From Alphaproteobacteria bacterium 46_93_T64 (GTDB lineage Bacteria > Pseudomonadota > Alphaproteobacteria > Sneathiellales > Sneathiellaceae), in the NCBI GenBank assembly GCA_002163135.1, contig MAAN01000009.1, positions 62,001 to 126,000 on the forward strand: a stretch of 64,000 nucleotides of DNA. The letters are read 5' to 3'. Position 1 is the stretch's first letter, and each line of letters begins with the position of its first letter. The position numbers and the translations under genes were made by a program. This document shows positions 8,476 through 17,796 of this stretch, one piece after another. Under the pieces are notes generated by a model. The model was given only the letters and a program-made list of their open reading frames with translations, did not search any database and was not told the DNA's origin.

Positions 8476-9639
8476 TTACTGTTGTTGTGATGGCTTGATG
8501 CAACTGTGTTGCCAATAAAATGCGTCAGGAAGTTTCTTGGTAAAAGTCGAAAACGCGCGTCCAGTTTTTGATTTGGTAAATACCCGCCATTTCATTTCAT
8601 GGGGAAATTGCTGATATGGCATTGCAGGCTTGCTCCCTACGGGGATCTCAAAACTGTGGCTAGCCCTACCATTTGTAAATTTTATAGCCTTACTTTTGTA
8701 CACAATTTTCCGGCCATCCATGACTTGCAGTATAACATTACCATCGCCCCGCCCCTTGATCTCCACGTCAAAAGGAGCCTTAATCGGGCAGGATCCCCGC
8801 AAATTTTTCGGCCCATCCAGCACAACCGTTTCTTTGACTTGAAAGAAAGTCGTAATTGGCAGTTTTGGAGTAGCGATCACTTTTCCTGTTTTCAGTTTAG
8901 GAACCAATCGGCTGGTTAGCTTTTTATCAGCTTTATAGATCACATAAATCGGAACAGTTATGTTGGATAAAACACTTGAACGCTCTCCGTATTTCGTTTT
9001 CTTCGTCAATTTGTTGAAGCTATATTTTCTGCATATGGCCTCAAGTGTAACGGGCATTTGAAAGCGAAACTTCTGATCATTTTTAAGAAACTCTAACTTA
9101 ATCGCTTCTGTTTTCAAACGATCCAATTTCCTTTTGAACGCCTCGAATGCATTAAATCGGTAGATGGTTTTGTTGAAAACACTCGGATCTACAACGAGTG
9201 TGTTTACACCCTTAAATTTTTCAATTTCTATGTCTGGATTTGCAAAAGCAGTGTCAGTCCAGTAACGATCCTGTTCTGTTCCGACATCTGTAAGAACGCT
9301 CTCCAAATATCGGCCTGCGCGAACAATGCGAGTTTCTACCGTATCCGGGTTACAGTGAACTTCTCCCTTTAATGAAAATTGAAGAGGGTGATCAACGCTT
9401 GAGATTTTAAAACTGTCCAGCTTATGACGCCTGTCTCCATTTTTAAGAACAATGGTCGGCGCATTCCCTTTCAAAGCAACATGCGCAAAGTCAGCACTGC
9501 TGCCTTCAATTTTCTCCGCTGCCGATAGACTTGGTGTCACGACGACATTAAGGCAAAATAGATAAAGCACTATTACGTTAGTATTCATTATTTTAGTCAA
9601 TTTTGAATACCCTGTATTGTTCTTGTTTGGTGACTGCAT
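8476..9639 (-). CDS. Exported protein of unknown function
   Basis: I do not recognise this 387-residue protein. A hydrophobic stretch (NVIVLYLFCLNVVVTPSLSA, about residues 21-40) followed by AAEK looks like a Sec signal peptide with cleavage after SLSA, so the protein is probably periplasmic or secreted. The remainder is rich in beta-prone segments, lysine and threonine, and the predicted mature part has four cysteines (HCNPD, AICRK, GSCPI, HSCIK) that could form disulfides. An internal ATG at 9588 would give a shorter signal peptide of 370 residues total; the ATG at 9639 has a GGA eight bases upstream. It stands alone between the isomerase/GST unit and the chemoreceptor gene. Confidence 0.7.
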   Translation of the reverse strand: MQSPNKNNTGYSKLTKIMNTNVIVLYLFCLNVVVTPSLSAAEKIEGSSADFAHVALKGNAPTIVLKNGDRRHKLDSFKISSVDHPLQFSLKGEVHCNPDTVETRIVRAGRYLESVLTDVGTEQDRYWTDTAFANPDIEIEKFKGVNTLVVDPSVFNKTIYRFNAFEAFKRKLDRLKTEAIKLEFLKNDQKFRFQMPVTLEAICRKYSFNKLTKKTKYGERSSVLSNITVPIYVIYKADKKLTSRLVPKLKTGKVIATPKLPITTFFQVKETVVLDGPKNLRGSCPIKAPFDVEIKGRGDGNVILQVMDGRKIVYKSKAIKFTNGRASHSFEIPVGSKPAMPYQQFPHEMKWRVFTKSKTGRAFSTFTKKLPDAFYWQHSCIKPSQQQ

Positions 9640-9682
9640 TTTGCTGTTCCAAACAACGATGTCAATAACCGGCCTCCTTAAC

Positions 9683-9704
9683 CCCGTAATGTTTCCATTA
9701 CGGG
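9683..9704. repeat. Perfect inverted repeat
   Basis: CCCGTAATG at 9683-9691 is perfectly repeated in inverted form at 9696-9704 with a TTTC loop. It lies between the exported-protein gene and the end of the chemoreceptor gene. There is no adjacent T run, so it could be a protein-binding palindrome upstream of the exported-protein gene or a weak transcript terminator. Confidence 0.55.
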
Positions 9705-9753
9705 ACTTGCATTAGTTTCTGTCTGGGATATTTTTGAGTGCTCGAATTTAGAA

Positions 9754-12138
9754 CTATTTTCGTTGAATGCCTGTCAGGAATTCTTTTATTTGGTCCTGCA
9801 TATTATGAAAATCTTCAACCATACTATTCGCGGCATTTTGTTGGTTGTCTGCAGCCCCGCCGGTTTTTGAGGCGTCATCGGCAATTTCTGACACTGTGTC
9901 GGTTACGCGCAAAGTGGATTGCGCTGCCGATTGCGCGTTGGATGAGATGTTACCAATAACCGATGCCTGAGTTTCTACAGCATTCGCAATACTTGAAGTC
10001 GCCTCGTCGATTTGCTCAATTGTTTTGGCAATCTCTTCCGTCATGACAACTGAATTGGAAGTAGCTTCCTGAATTGCCGAGATTTGAGCTGTAATCTCCT
10101 CAGTCGCTTTTTCTGTCTGGCTAGCAAGATTTTTCACTTCGCTTGCAACAACCGCAAACCCCTTACCGGCATCACCTGCCCGCGCGGCCTCGATCGTAGC
10201 GTTTAGAGCCAGAAGATTAGTCTGACTTGCAATATCTTCAATAAGTTCGATCACTTGTCCGATACGTTTCGCGGTATCGGCTAAACCGTGCATCGTCTGG
10301 CTGGTAGATGCTGCATGTCCCACTGCTTTTTGACTGATAGTAGATGTATGTTCCACCTGATCCCGAATTTGGGCAACAGAGTTAGAAAGCGTATCCGCCC
10401 CCTCAACAACGATCTGAACATTTGACGCCGTTTCTCGTGATGCCTCATCCATAGATTGGGATTTCATAAGCGTATCTTCGATCATTTGGGCCATGGCACC
10501 AGCATTGGTTTTCACCTGACCTGAGGCAACTTCCACCGCACTCATTTTGCTTGCAATACTTGTATCAAATGCTGCAATCAACTCTTCAATGCGTTTGGCT
10601 TCTTCCTCATCTGCTTTTTTCTGAGCACCAATTTCGTCCGCACGTTGTTCGGCATTACGCCTTTGTTCGTCAACTTCATTCGCCATCTTTTCGCGCGCTG
10701 TTACATCTTCCCATGTAAGCATGTTCCTAACATGTTCACCTTCCGCATTACGAACCGCTGCAACAACAATTTCCAGTTGCTTGTCACCCAACGGCAATAT
10801 TTCAGTTATTGGCAGATCTTCTGTAGAACTAAGCGTCGGAAGATTTTCTTCGTTTACACCAACCACATCCCAAATTTTTGCTTTGTTTTCAGAGGTCTCT
10901 TCAAATTTGACAATAGCCTGCTCATTTCCCACATGATTAACGAAGTAAATGCCTCCATTTAAACCGATCAATGCTGTTGGAATAGGGCTGTCTTCAATCA
11001 TATTGCGAAGCTGGAAGCTATCTTCCACGCTTTTTCGAAGCCTCGCTAGCGCATTGACCATATCCAAGAATTCATCCTTACCAACTTTCGGCAAATCAAT
11101 TTCAGTATGGCCTTTGCTAATCTCAGTGAGCTTATTTGAAAAACTTTTAATTTTCCCAAACAACGTGAAATGCAGCAAGACCCAGCCGACAACCCAAGCA
11201 ACGACAATTCCAATGGCAATCGATACCATGGATGAGTTTCTAATCTGTGTGGTAAGTGCAGTAAAACCACTCACATCCCGTGTAAGATAACCGATTGCCC
11301 ACACGTCTTTATTGGTGCCTGGAAGTTCAATCTTCAGCACATCCAATTGCGACCTAGAGGCCATTTCTGAGCTAGTTTCCCCATCGCTGGACGCATCAGT
11401 TGAAAATTTTCGATAATTATCCTCGATCAAAATGTTGTCGTGGATATCTTTAAAGACGATATCACCGCTTAGATATTCGGCGAGGCCTGTCAAATGCGGA
11501 AAAGGATTGGTGACTGTTTCAATATAGCCGGCGACACGGAAACCTCCAATAGGAGCAATAACGCTATGAACTGCACGTCCTTCTTTCGTTCGCCAATAAA
11601 AGGTGACGGGGATACGCGTCGCTTTTTTGTCTCTGCTCGCAAGTTGCTTTTTAAATTCTGTGATCCCCAAGACGGTTTGACCTTTGCCTTTGGTCGAAGT
11701 TCCCAGCAAATTCAAATCTTTATCAAAGATATTTGTAGTGACAAGATCAAATTCCTGACGCGTGATCACCGCATCATTATGAAAGGCAGTGGCTTGAATC
11801 TCAATATTCTGGGCATTATTATTTTTTACTGCTTTAACAAGCGGCGCAAACCGAGACCAGTCACGAACTTGAGGAACAATCTTATCAGCATATTGCAGGC
11901 GGATCCGGTCATTCACCAAAAAGGTCAACATATCGGTAGCGTTATCTCTAAAACTTTGTAGCGAAAACTCGGTGAATCTTTCTGCGACCTTGGCTTGCCC
12001 GAACATTAATGCTGCAGACATAACGATAGCAAGTGCAAGCAAGATACGCCTCGGCGTCCAAATCAGGCTTGCTTTAATGTCGGAAGAATCAGCTACGGTT
12101 TTATTTTTGAATAGAGCTTTAAATTCAATTTTTTTCAT
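9754..12138 (-). CDS. Methyl-accepting chemotaxis protein
   Basis: This large receptor (794 residues from the ATG at 12138) has a first membrane segment near residues 28-50 ([18 protein letters not shown]), a periplasmic sensor of about 260 residues, a second membrane segment ([19 protein letters not shown]), a HAMP linker, a short PAS-like segment and a cytoplasmic signalling coil. The conserved hairpin tip [20 protein letters not shown] (about residues 630-670) identifies it as a chemoreceptor that couples to CheA/CheW. No che genes are in the window, so this is an orphan receptor. A GTG at 12147 is an alternative start. The ligand is unknown. Confidence 0.95.
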   Translation of the reverse strand: MKKIEFKALFKNKTVADSSDIKASLIWTPRRILLALAIVMSAALMFGQAKVAERFTEFSLQSFRDNATDMLTFLVNDRIRLQYADKIVPQVRDWSRFAPLVKAVKNNNAQNIEIQATAFHNDAVITRQEFDLVTTNIFDKDLNLLGTSTKGKGQTVLGITEFKKQLASRDKKATRIPVTFYWRTKEGRAVHSVIAPIGGFRVAGYIETVTNPFPHLTGLAEYLSGDIVFKDIHDNILIEDNYRKFSTDASSDGETSSEMASRSQLDVLKIELPGTNKDVWAIGYLTRDVSGFTALTTQIRNSSMVSIAIGIVVAWVVGWVLLHFTLFGKIKSFSNKLTEISKGHTEIDLPKVGKDEFLDMVNALARLRKSVEDSFQLRNMIEDSPIPTALIGLNGGIYFVNHVGNEQAIVKFEETSENKAKIWDVVGVNEENLPTLSSTEDLPITEILPLGDKQLEIVVAAVRNAEGEHVRNMLTWEDVTAREKMANEVDEQRRNAEQRADEIGAQKKADEEEAKRIEELIAAFDTSIASKMSAVEVASGQVKTNAGAMAQMIEDTLMKSQSMDEASRETASNVQIVVEGADTLSNSVAQIRDQVEHTSTISQKAVGHAASTSQTMHGLADTAKRIGQVIELIEDIASQTNLLALNATIEAARAGDAGKGFAVVASEVKNLASQTEKATEEITAQISAIQEATSNSVVMTEEIAKTIEQIDEATSSIANAVETQASVIGNISSNAQSAAQSTLRVTDTVSEIADDASKTGGAADNQQNAANSMVEDFHNMQDQIKEFLTGIQRK

Positions 12139-12255
12139 ATACTTCACTACTAAATAAAATCTTCATTGCTTAATAGTGGAAACCTATCACAACATTTCTT
12201 TCCAAAGCCTTACCTAATAAATTCTTCATTAATATTTCGTTTTGGTATCGAAATC

Positions 12256-12915
12256 TTAAACGAACAACAAATGCCCGGTTTTCATCCAGATTGAGGCTCC
12301 CTCCAACCCGATATCAAGAGTTGCAAAATCGTTTTCGGGGAGGCGAAGCCATGAATTTCGGGTAAACGTTTCTCCTCCCAAGATAAACGTACCTTCGAGA
12401 ACGAAAATTTCTGCGCCGCCTTGGGCGCCTACTGACATGTCCCCAGTCTGCCATGTCTCATATGTCACTCGCTCCCTCTGATCTTCAAACAGAAGCACTT
12501 TTTCCACTTCTGTACCCCCATTTGCACCCAATAGATCGGAGGACACAATATCTACAGAAAACTGATTTGTGTCAGTTGGATCAAATTGCCAAAGTTTCAC
12601 GAGTATTGTGCACCCTTTGTCGGAACGGGGTGTATGCGCCGTACCCGGTGGGTTTCGAACATACGTTCCAGCAGGGTAGTCCCCATGCTCATCTTGAAAT
12701 ACACCTTCCAATACGACGAATTCTTCACCACCGTCGTGGCTATGCTCAGAAAATGAACTTCCGGCTGCATACCGCACAATCGTTGTCGCCCGTGCCACTT
12801 CACCTCCGATACGATCCAGCATACGGCGATCGACCCCCTTCATTGGAGACGGATGCCATGGTTCTTTATCGGCATGAACAAATACACGTTTTGAAAAATC
12901 ACTATTAATTTGCAT
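12256..12915 (-). CDS. ChrR-like double-cupin domain protein
   Basis: The protein (219 residues) contains two cupin folds. The N-terminal one has [16 protein letters not shown], the metal-binding histidine/glutamate pattern of ChrR-type cupins, and PPGTAHTP; the C-terminal half repeats a similar barrel with [12 protein letters not shown]. ChrR cupin domains sense singlet oxygen or organic peroxides as anti-sigma factors, but the zinc-binding N-terminal anti-sigma domain is absent here, so it is more likely a free-standing sensor or enzyme. The ATG at 12915 has GAGG six bases upstream and is preferred to the one at 12927. It follows a GST gene directly in the same presumed operon. Confidence 0.85.
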   Translation of the reverse strand: MQINSDFSKRVFVHADKEPWHPSPMKGVDRRMLDRIGGEVARATTIVRYAAGSSFSEHSHDGGEEFVVLEGVFQDEHGDYPAGTYVRNPPGTAHTPRSDKGCTILVKLWQFDPTDTNQFSVDIVSSDLLGANGGTEVEKVLLFEDQRERVTYETWQTGDMSVGAQGGAEIFVLEGTFILGGETFTRNSWLRLPENDFATLDIGLEGASIWMKTGHLLFV

Positions 12916-12927
12916 GGGGACCCTCAT

Positions 12928-13557
12928 TCAAGTGGCTATGGCTGCACTTTCGCGACTTGCCAAATTATCTGCATATTTTTTCACATTAGGACAGTCTGCT
13001 GGTATATCCAGTTTTACAAATCCGGCGAACAAGAACCCAGCATAAGCGGTAATATCGGCTACGGTAAATTTGTCACCGACTAGAAAATCCTGTTTTTTCA
13101 GTATTGTTTCCATCCAGTGAAGAGTTGCTATGGCTTTTTCCCGTTGTTTTTCGCCCCACTCAGCAATTTGATAAGGCTCGACGTCAGGACCCAGCCCCTC
13201 TGTCGCGTGATGGAAATACGCAGAAATCGCATCCAAAAATCCTGTTTCAACTTTGCGCTGAACCATAGAAATTACACCGCGTTCTTGCGCACCCGTTCCA
13301 GTCAAAACTGGAGTCCCATCCAAATTATCGAGATATTCTGTGATGGCAACGCTTTCTGAAATCATTGTACCATCAGCAAGTTCAAGAACAGGGACTGCTC
13401 CTGAAGGGTTTATCGCTAAAAACGTTTCTGTCTTATGCTCCCCACCCGGAAGATCAACCTGAATGAAGTCCGCCTCCCCCATTAGTCCTTTTTCAGCAAG
13501 CGCCATACGGACACGAGCCGGATTTGGAAAACCTTTAAATTCATAAACTTTCATCAT
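12928..13557 (-). CDS. Glutathione S-transferase family protein
   Basis: The protein of about 209 residues begins VYEFKGFPNPARVRMALAEKGL, the thioredoxin-like glutathione-binding half, followed by NPSGAVPVLELADGTMISESVAITEYLD, which contains the cis-proline and the glutamate-serine that hold the gamma-glutamyl group. The helical C-terminal half has FTVADITAYAGFLFAGF. It probably conjugates electrophiles to glutathione. Two adjacent ATGs at 13557 and 13554 are candidates; AAGGA lies four and seven bases upstream respectively. The gene is divergent from a TetR regulator whose intergenic region holds two matching palindromes, and a ChrR-like cupin gene follows it. Confidence 0.9.
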   Translation of the reverse strand: MMKVYEFKGFPNPARVRMALAEKGLMGEADFIQVDLPGGEHKTETFLAINPSGAVPVLELADGTMISESVAITEYLDNLDGTPVLTGTGAQERGVISMVQRKVETGFLDAISAYFHHATEGLGPDVEPYQIAEWGEKQREKAIATLHWMETILKKQDFLVGDKFTVADITAYAGFLFAGFVKLDIPADCPNVKKYADNLASRESAAIAT

Positions 13558-13570
13558 CAATTCCTTTTAT

Positions 13571-13633
13571 CTATCTACTGATAGGTAGATAATACTCAAG
13601 AAAATTGACTTGTCAATACCTATCAAGTGATAG
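13571..13633. promoter_or_regulatory. Twin palindromic operators, CTATC-N4-GATAG
   Basis: Two copies of CTATC-N4-GATAG lie at 13571-13584 and 13620-13633, in the 87 bases between the divergent GST and TetR genes. Read on opposite strands, they extend to about 20 similar bases beginning TACCTATCA and ending GATAGATA. The placement and dyad symmetry are those of operators for the adjacent TetR protein, which would repress both itself and the GST-cupin operon. The assignment is inferred from position and symmetry. Confidence 0.7.
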
Positions 13634-13644
13634 ATAAATAAAAA

Positions 13645-14196
13645 ATGGTTAGTAAAAACACACAAAACAGAATTGATGAAATCCTTGATGTGACAGAAGA
13701 TCACATGCGCAAGGGTGGCTTTGACGCCGTCAGTTTCAGGGATATTGCAACCGCTGTAGGGATTAAAAGCTCAAGCGTGCATTATCATTTCCCCCACAAA
13801 TCTGATCTCGGGAAAGCTGTTATTGAACGGTATGCAGAGAGGTTCATTAAGTCACTCGGTCAAGCTGACACGAATGCTAAAGACGTCCAAGGGCGAATAA
13901 GACGGCTGGGAGATGCCTATATAGGCGCATTGTCCGATAAAGGAACTATATGCCTTGGTTGCATTTTGGGATCAGAGCTTCCAAGCCTGCCGGAAGATGT
14001 GAGCACCGCAGTGCAAACTTTCTTTGACCAACTACTTGCTTGGACGGCAGCCGCCCTAGGGGGTAGAAGAGATGGCACTGAACGCGCACAATTCATCGTC
14101 AGCAGCTTTCAAGGTGCAATGACACTCTCTGTCACAATGAAAGATCCTAAAATTCTTTCAAGATGTGTAGAGCGCCTTTGCAGCTCAAACTTTTAG
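13645..14196 (+). CDS. TetR/AcrR family transcriptional regulator
   Basis: The 183-residue protein has the N-terminal TetR helix-turn-helix: GGFDAVSFRDIATAVGIKSSSVHYHFPHKSDLG covers residues 24-56 in outline, with the recognition helix at SSVHYHF. The C-terminal half is a ligand-binding bundle of the TetR_C type, including CLGCILGSELPSLP with two cysteines that might sense electrophiles. It is divergent from a GST/cupin operon, and two palindromes in the shared promoter fit autoregulation. The probable inducer is an electrophilic or oxidant compound, inferred from the target genes only. Its stop codon lies one base before the end of the convergent nrdB. Confidence 0.92.
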   Translation: MVSKNTQNRIDEILDVTEDHMRKGGFDAVSFRDIATAVGIKSSSVHYHFPHKSDLGKAVIERYAERFIKSLGQADTNAKDVQGRIRRLGDAYIGALSDKGTICLGCILGSELPSLPEDVSTAVQTFFDQLLAWTAAALGGRRDGTERAQFIVSSFQGAMTLSVTMKDPKILSRCVERLCSSNF

Positions 14197-14197
14197 C

Positions 14198-15157
14198 TTA
14201 ATCGAAAGCGTCTTCCCAAGATCCTTGAGTGGCAGCCTTTGAATATTCGGTTGAGCGATTTTCGAAGAAATTCGTATGCTCGACCGCATTCAGAATTGCG
14301 TCCAACCAAGGTAGCGGATTTTTTTCCAAATTGTATATTGGCTCAAGGCCTAACTGCACAAGGCGGCGATCCGCGATATAGCGGATATAGGCTTTGATCT
14401 CTTCCGCAGTAATACCTTCAATGTCTCCAGAGCCGAACGCAAGGTCGATAAAAGCATCTTCGTGCGATACAATCTCACGGCAAGCTTGATATAAGCCTTC
14501 GATAAGTTCTTCATTCCAGATTTCAGGGTTTTCCTGAACAAAGGTCCGGAATAATTTGATAATCGAATTACAATGAAGGCTCTCGTCACGAACTGACCAT
14601 GTAACAATCTGGCCCATACCCTTCATTTTGCCGTGCCGCGGAAAGTTCAACAAAATTGCAAAACTGGCGAATAGCTGCAAACCTTCAGTGAACGCACCAA
14701 AAACAGCCAAGGTTTTGGCGATTTCAGCTTTATTGTCCACATTGAACTGCTGCATATAATCGTATTTGTCCTTCATCTCCTTATAATGAAGGAACGCAGA
14801 ATATTCAGTTTCCGGCATACCGATGGTATCCAGAAGATGTGAATAGGCAGCAATGTGTACTGTTTCCATATTCGAAAAAGCGGCCAGCATCATCTGTACT
14901 TCAGTTGGCTGGAAAACGCGCGAGTAATGGCGCATGTAGCAGTTATTTACTTCAATATCTGATTGGGTAAAAAAGCGAAAAATTTGCGTTAAGAGATTCC
15001 GCTCATCTTCCGTCAGGTTTTTATGCCAATCCTTCACGTCATCCGCAAGCGGCACTTCCTCAGGCAACCAATGGATTTGCTGCTGCATAAGCCATGCATC
15101 GTAACACCAAGGGTAGGAGAAAGGCTTATAAACCGGTTTTGCATCAAGCAGTGACAT
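14198..15157 (-). CDS. nrdB: Class I ribonucleotide reductase, beta (radical-generating) subunit
   Basis: NrdB provides the tyrosyl radical used by NrdA to reduce ribonucleotides. All diiron ligands of E. coli NrdB have counterparts at a constant early offset: D67, E98 and H101 (in SNMETVHIAAY), then E158, E192 and H195 (in VRDESLHC). The radical tyrosine is Y105, so this is a tyrosyl-radical enzyme and not the phenylalanine-containing class Ic form. The length (319) fits the short alphaproteobacterial type. It lies 48 bases after nrdA and is expected to be cotranscribed with it under NrdR control. Confidence 0.97.
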   Translation of the reverse strand: MSLLDAKPVYKPFSYPWCYDAWLMQQQIHWLPEEVPLADDVKDWHKNLTEDERNLLTQIFRFFTQSDIEVNNCYMRHYSRVFQPTEVQMMLAAFSNMETVHIAAYSHLLDTIGMPETEYSAFLHYKEMKDKYDYMQQFNVDNKAEIAKTLAVFGAFTEGLQLFASFAILLNFPRHGKMKGMGQIVTWSVRDESLHCNSIIKLFRTFVQENPEIWNEELIEGLYQACREIVSHEDAFIDLAFGSGDIEGITAEEIKAYIRYIADRRLVQLGLEPIYNLEKNPLPWLDAILNAVEHTNFFENRSTEYSKAATQGSWEDAFD

Positions 15158-15205
15158 GAAACACTCTAACTATTGATCAATTAATAAATTCGAACTTTGT
15201 CTGCC

Positions 15206-17077
15206 TTACTGGCAAGCGAGACATTCTTCATAATCTGTTGTCTCGCCAACGACTTCCAGCTTCGGTTTAACAGCAACACCGGCGATCAATTCACGAAGTG
15301 AATCTGGCATATCTTCCTTAGTCGCAACAACTTCAGCCCGCTGAATAGACTTAGAGCGACAATAATACAAGCTCTTCATGCCTTGCTTCCAAGCCTGCAA
15401 ATGGATTTGATGCAGGTCGCGCTTATGAACGTCCGCTGGCAAGAAAATATTCACAGATTGAGACTGATCTATCATGGGCGTGCGATCTGCGGCAAGTTCG
15501 ATAATCCAGCGCTGATCCAATTCGAATGCTGTTTTAAAGACATCTTTTTCATGATCGTCCAGAAAATCCAAATGCTGCACAGAGCCTTCATTCACGGTAA
15601 TAGAAGACCAAATTTCCTCGTTATCGTGACCTCTTTCCGCAAGCAATGCTTTCAAATGCGGATTGCGTACATTGAAGGATCCCGACAAGGTTTTATGTGT
15701 GTAGCTGTTGGCAGCCGTAGGTTCAATCCCGGGGCTGGCACCACCACAAATAATGGAAATTGAGGCAGTTGGCGCGATTGCTGTCTTGTTGGAGAAGCGC
15801 TCATTAAAGCCATAGTCTGCAGCGTCTGGGCAAGCTCCTCGTAAATCAGCCAAGCTTTTTGATGCAGCATCAACATGCTTTTTAATATGTGCGAAGATGC
15901 GGTTATTCCAGACCTTTGCCATGACAGATTCTAGCGGTACGCGCTTGGCTTGCAGCAACGAATGGAAGCCCATGACACCAAGGCCAACACTGCGCTCTCT
16001 CATGGCTGCATATTTTGCCTTAGCCATTTTATCAGGGGCGCTATCAATGAAATCTTGTAAAACATTATCAAGGAAAAGCATCACATCTTCGATGAAGCCT
16101 TCCTCCTCGTTCCACTCGTCATACTTCTCAAGATTAAGAGAGGACAAACAACAAACAGCGGTTCGATCATTGCCAAGATGGTCTCTACCAGTCGGCAGTG
16201 TAATTTCTGCACACAGATTTGATGTCTTCACACTCAAACCTGCGAGTTTATGATGCTCAGGAACCTGTGCATTTACACGATCATTAAAAATCATATAGGG
16301 CTCGCCCGTCTCAACGCGTGCCGTCAGCATACGTATCCAAAGGCTGCGAGCATCCACCTTACGAACAACTGCGCCATCTTTCGGGCTGGTCAGTCCCCAC
16401 TCTTCATTATTTTCTACAGCCCGCATGAAATCGTCAGACACCAGAATTCCATGATGCAAATTAGGAGTTTTCCGATTTGGGTCCCCTCCAGTTGGTCGGC
16501 GAATTTCAATAAATTCTTCGACTTCTGGATGTGAGATGGGGAGATAAACAGCAGCAGAACCCCGGCGAAGTGATCCTTGGCTGATTGCAAGGGTCAAACT
16601 GTCCATCACGCGAATGAATGGAACCACACCTGAAGTCTTCCCAACAGCACCAATGCCTTCGCCGATGGAGCGTAAATTTCCCCAATAGCTGCCGATTCCG
16701 CCACCTTTTGATGCCAACCAGACATTTTCTGTCCACAAATCAACAATGCTATCAAGGCTGTCGTCAGCCTCGTTCAAAAAACAGGATATGGGTAATCCGC
16801 GTGACGTTCCGCCATTACTCAACACAGGGGTTGAGGGCATGAACCAAAGCTTGCTTATATAAGTGTAAATACGCTGGGCATGCGCGTCACCTTCACCATA
16901 AGCACTGGCAACCCGGCCAAATAAATCCTGAAAACTCTCGCCTGGAAGCAAATACCGATCTTCAAGAACTGATCGTCCGAAATCAGTTAAATATTCATCC
17001 CGGCTATGGTCAATATGAACCCTTGCTCCGCCTTTAACTTGCACAACATCCGTCAACAAATCGACCGCATCCAACAT
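15206..17077 (-). CDS. nrdA: Class I ribonucleotide reductase, alpha (catalytic) subunit
   Basis: NrdA holds the ribonucleotide active site. Visible are FMPSTPVLSNGGTSRGLPISC with the first redox cysteine, SKGGGIGSYWG, the NLCAEITLPTG segment with the radical cysteine, the GGASPGIEPTAAN loop and the C-terminal CLACQ pair that relays electrons from thioredoxin. A frame extends up to an ATG at 17200, but the ATG at 17077 (MLDAVDLL) has AGAGGA nine bases upstream and gives 623 residues starting shortly before the VHIDHSRDEYLTDFG region where family members align. The longer form would start only 11 bases from a NrdR box, so 17077 is preferred. Confidence 0.95.
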   Translation of the reverse strand: MLDAVDLLTDVVQVKGGARVHIDHSRDEYLTDFGRSVLEDRYLLPGESFQDLFGRVASAYGEGDAHAQRIYTYISKLWFMPSTPVLSNGGTSRGLPISCFLNEADDSLDSIVDLWTENVWLASKGGGIGSYWGNLRSIGEGIGAVGKTSGVVPFIRVMDSLTLAISQGSLRRGSAAVYLPISHPEVEEFIEIRRPTGGDPNRKTPNLHHGILVSDDFMRAVENNEEWGLTSPKDGAVVRKVDARSLWIRMLTARVETGEPYMIFNDRVNAQVPEHHKLAGLSVKTSNLCAEITLPTGRDHLGNDRTAVCCLSSLNLEKYDEWNEEEGFIEDVMLFLDNVLQDFIDSAPDKMAKAKYAAMRERSVGLGVMGFHSLLQAKRVPLESVMAKVWNNRIFAHIKKHVDAASKSLADLRGACPDAADYGFNERFSNKTAIAPTASISIICGGASPGIEPTAANSYTHKTLSGSFNVRNPHLKALLAERGHDNEEIWSSITVNEGSVQHLDFLDDHEKDVFKTAFELDQRWIIELAADRTPMIDQSQSVNIFLPADVHKRDLHQIHLQAWKQGMKSLYYCRSKSIQRAEVVATKEDMPDSLRELIAGVAVKPKLEVVGETTDYEECLACQ

Positions 17078-17210
17078 AAATTTTATCCTCTCGCCCACAA
17101 GCGCCGCATTTTCATATCCTGCAGGCTGACACGGCGCAAAAAAACGCAGCAAACGGGCATATTTTCCCGATCCTCGCTTCATTTTCTCGACTTCGTGCAT
17201 TCCTGCGAAA

Positions 17211-17259
17211 CCACTACATATTGTAGAACTCCCCCCACGCAGTCAACAAATTGTAGTGT
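17211..17259 (-). promoter_or_regulatory. NrdR-box pair overlapping the nrdAB promoter
   Basis: CCACTACATATTGTAG at 17211-17226 fits the NrdR consensus acaCwAtATaTwGtgt at nearly all positions, and CAACAAATTGTAGTGT at 17244-17259 is a weaker second copy. The centres are 33 bases apart, about three helical turns, as usual for NrdR box pairs. On the minus strand a TTGACT (-35-like) lies in the distal box and CAATAT (-10-like) 17 bases later in the proximal box, so NrdR binding would block the promoter. Confidence 0.8.
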
Positions 17260-17432
17260 TCTTTTTATAAAAAAATCACTTGACGAGCAGCTTGATTTTC
17301 GTTTTCGCCGTTCTTTCAATAACTTCGGCGGTTTCACACAAATTTAATCTGATTTTCCGGTGACAATATTGTGTAATTGAAAGAACCGACCACACACCTT
17401 CGCAAACCTCAGTTTTTCATAATAAACGCAAA

Positions 17433-17463
17433 AAAATGCGCCAAGAATTTCTTGACGCATTTT
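17433..17463 (-). terminator. Rho-independent terminator of the YdcH-type gene
   Basis: AAAATGCG (17433-17440) pairs with CGCATTTT (17456-17463), extended by CAAGAA/TTCTTG, and the minus strand then runs into a T tract. It lies 35 bases after the stop of the small YdcH gene. Confidence 0.8.
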
Positions 17464-17498
17464 CGAACAAAAGTTCAGAATTTTTTATGTTCGGCTGT

Positions 17499-17663
17499 CT
17501 AACTCGACAGCTCGTTTATTTTTTCTTTTAGCCTGAGTTTTTCCCTCTTGAGCTCGGTAATGTGCAGTCGATCAGCCGATGGATGTGTCATTTCTGACTG
17601 GATTTCTTCATCAATGCGGTGGTGTTTTTCCGTTAGCTGTGCAACATACTCAGTTGTGCTCAT
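17499..17663 (-). CDS. YdcH family (DUF465) small protein
   Basis: A 54-residue reading frame begins MSTTEYVAQLTEKHHRID and ends KLRLKEKINELSS. The pattern of an N-terminal helix with HHRIDEEI and a second helix LKREKLRLKEKI is that of DUF465/YdcH, a short helical hairpin family of unknown function common in alphaproteobacteria. The ATG is preceded by a very good ribosome binding site (AGAGGAGA) and a clear terminator follows, so it is an independent, well-formed gene even though it is short. A second member of the same family is at 19138-19347 on the other strand. Confidence 0.88.
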   Translation of the reverse strand: MSTTEYVAQLTEKHHRIDEEIQSEMTHPSADRLHITELKREKLRLKEKINELSS

Positions 17664-17796
17664 GTTTTATCTCCTCTAGTAACAAAGGCGGGCAGCCGTA
17701 TTTTCAGGCTGTAAACAAGTCTATATTACAAAAAATTGAAACAAAATGATATGAATCAATGACATTTTGTCGATTTTTTTTCATTGGATCTACTAT

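Noticed and set aside
14198-15157. The possibility that NrdB is a class Ic or R2lox-like enzyme.
   Set aside because: The radical tyrosine (Y105) is present at the same spacing from the ligands as in E. coli NrdB, which supports an ordinary tyrosyl-radical subunit.
17364-17375. A third NrdR-like palindrome (ACAATATTGT core) upstream of the nrdA promoter.
   Set aside because: It lies more than 100 bases beyond the clear box pair and lacks the outer conserved positions of the consensus.
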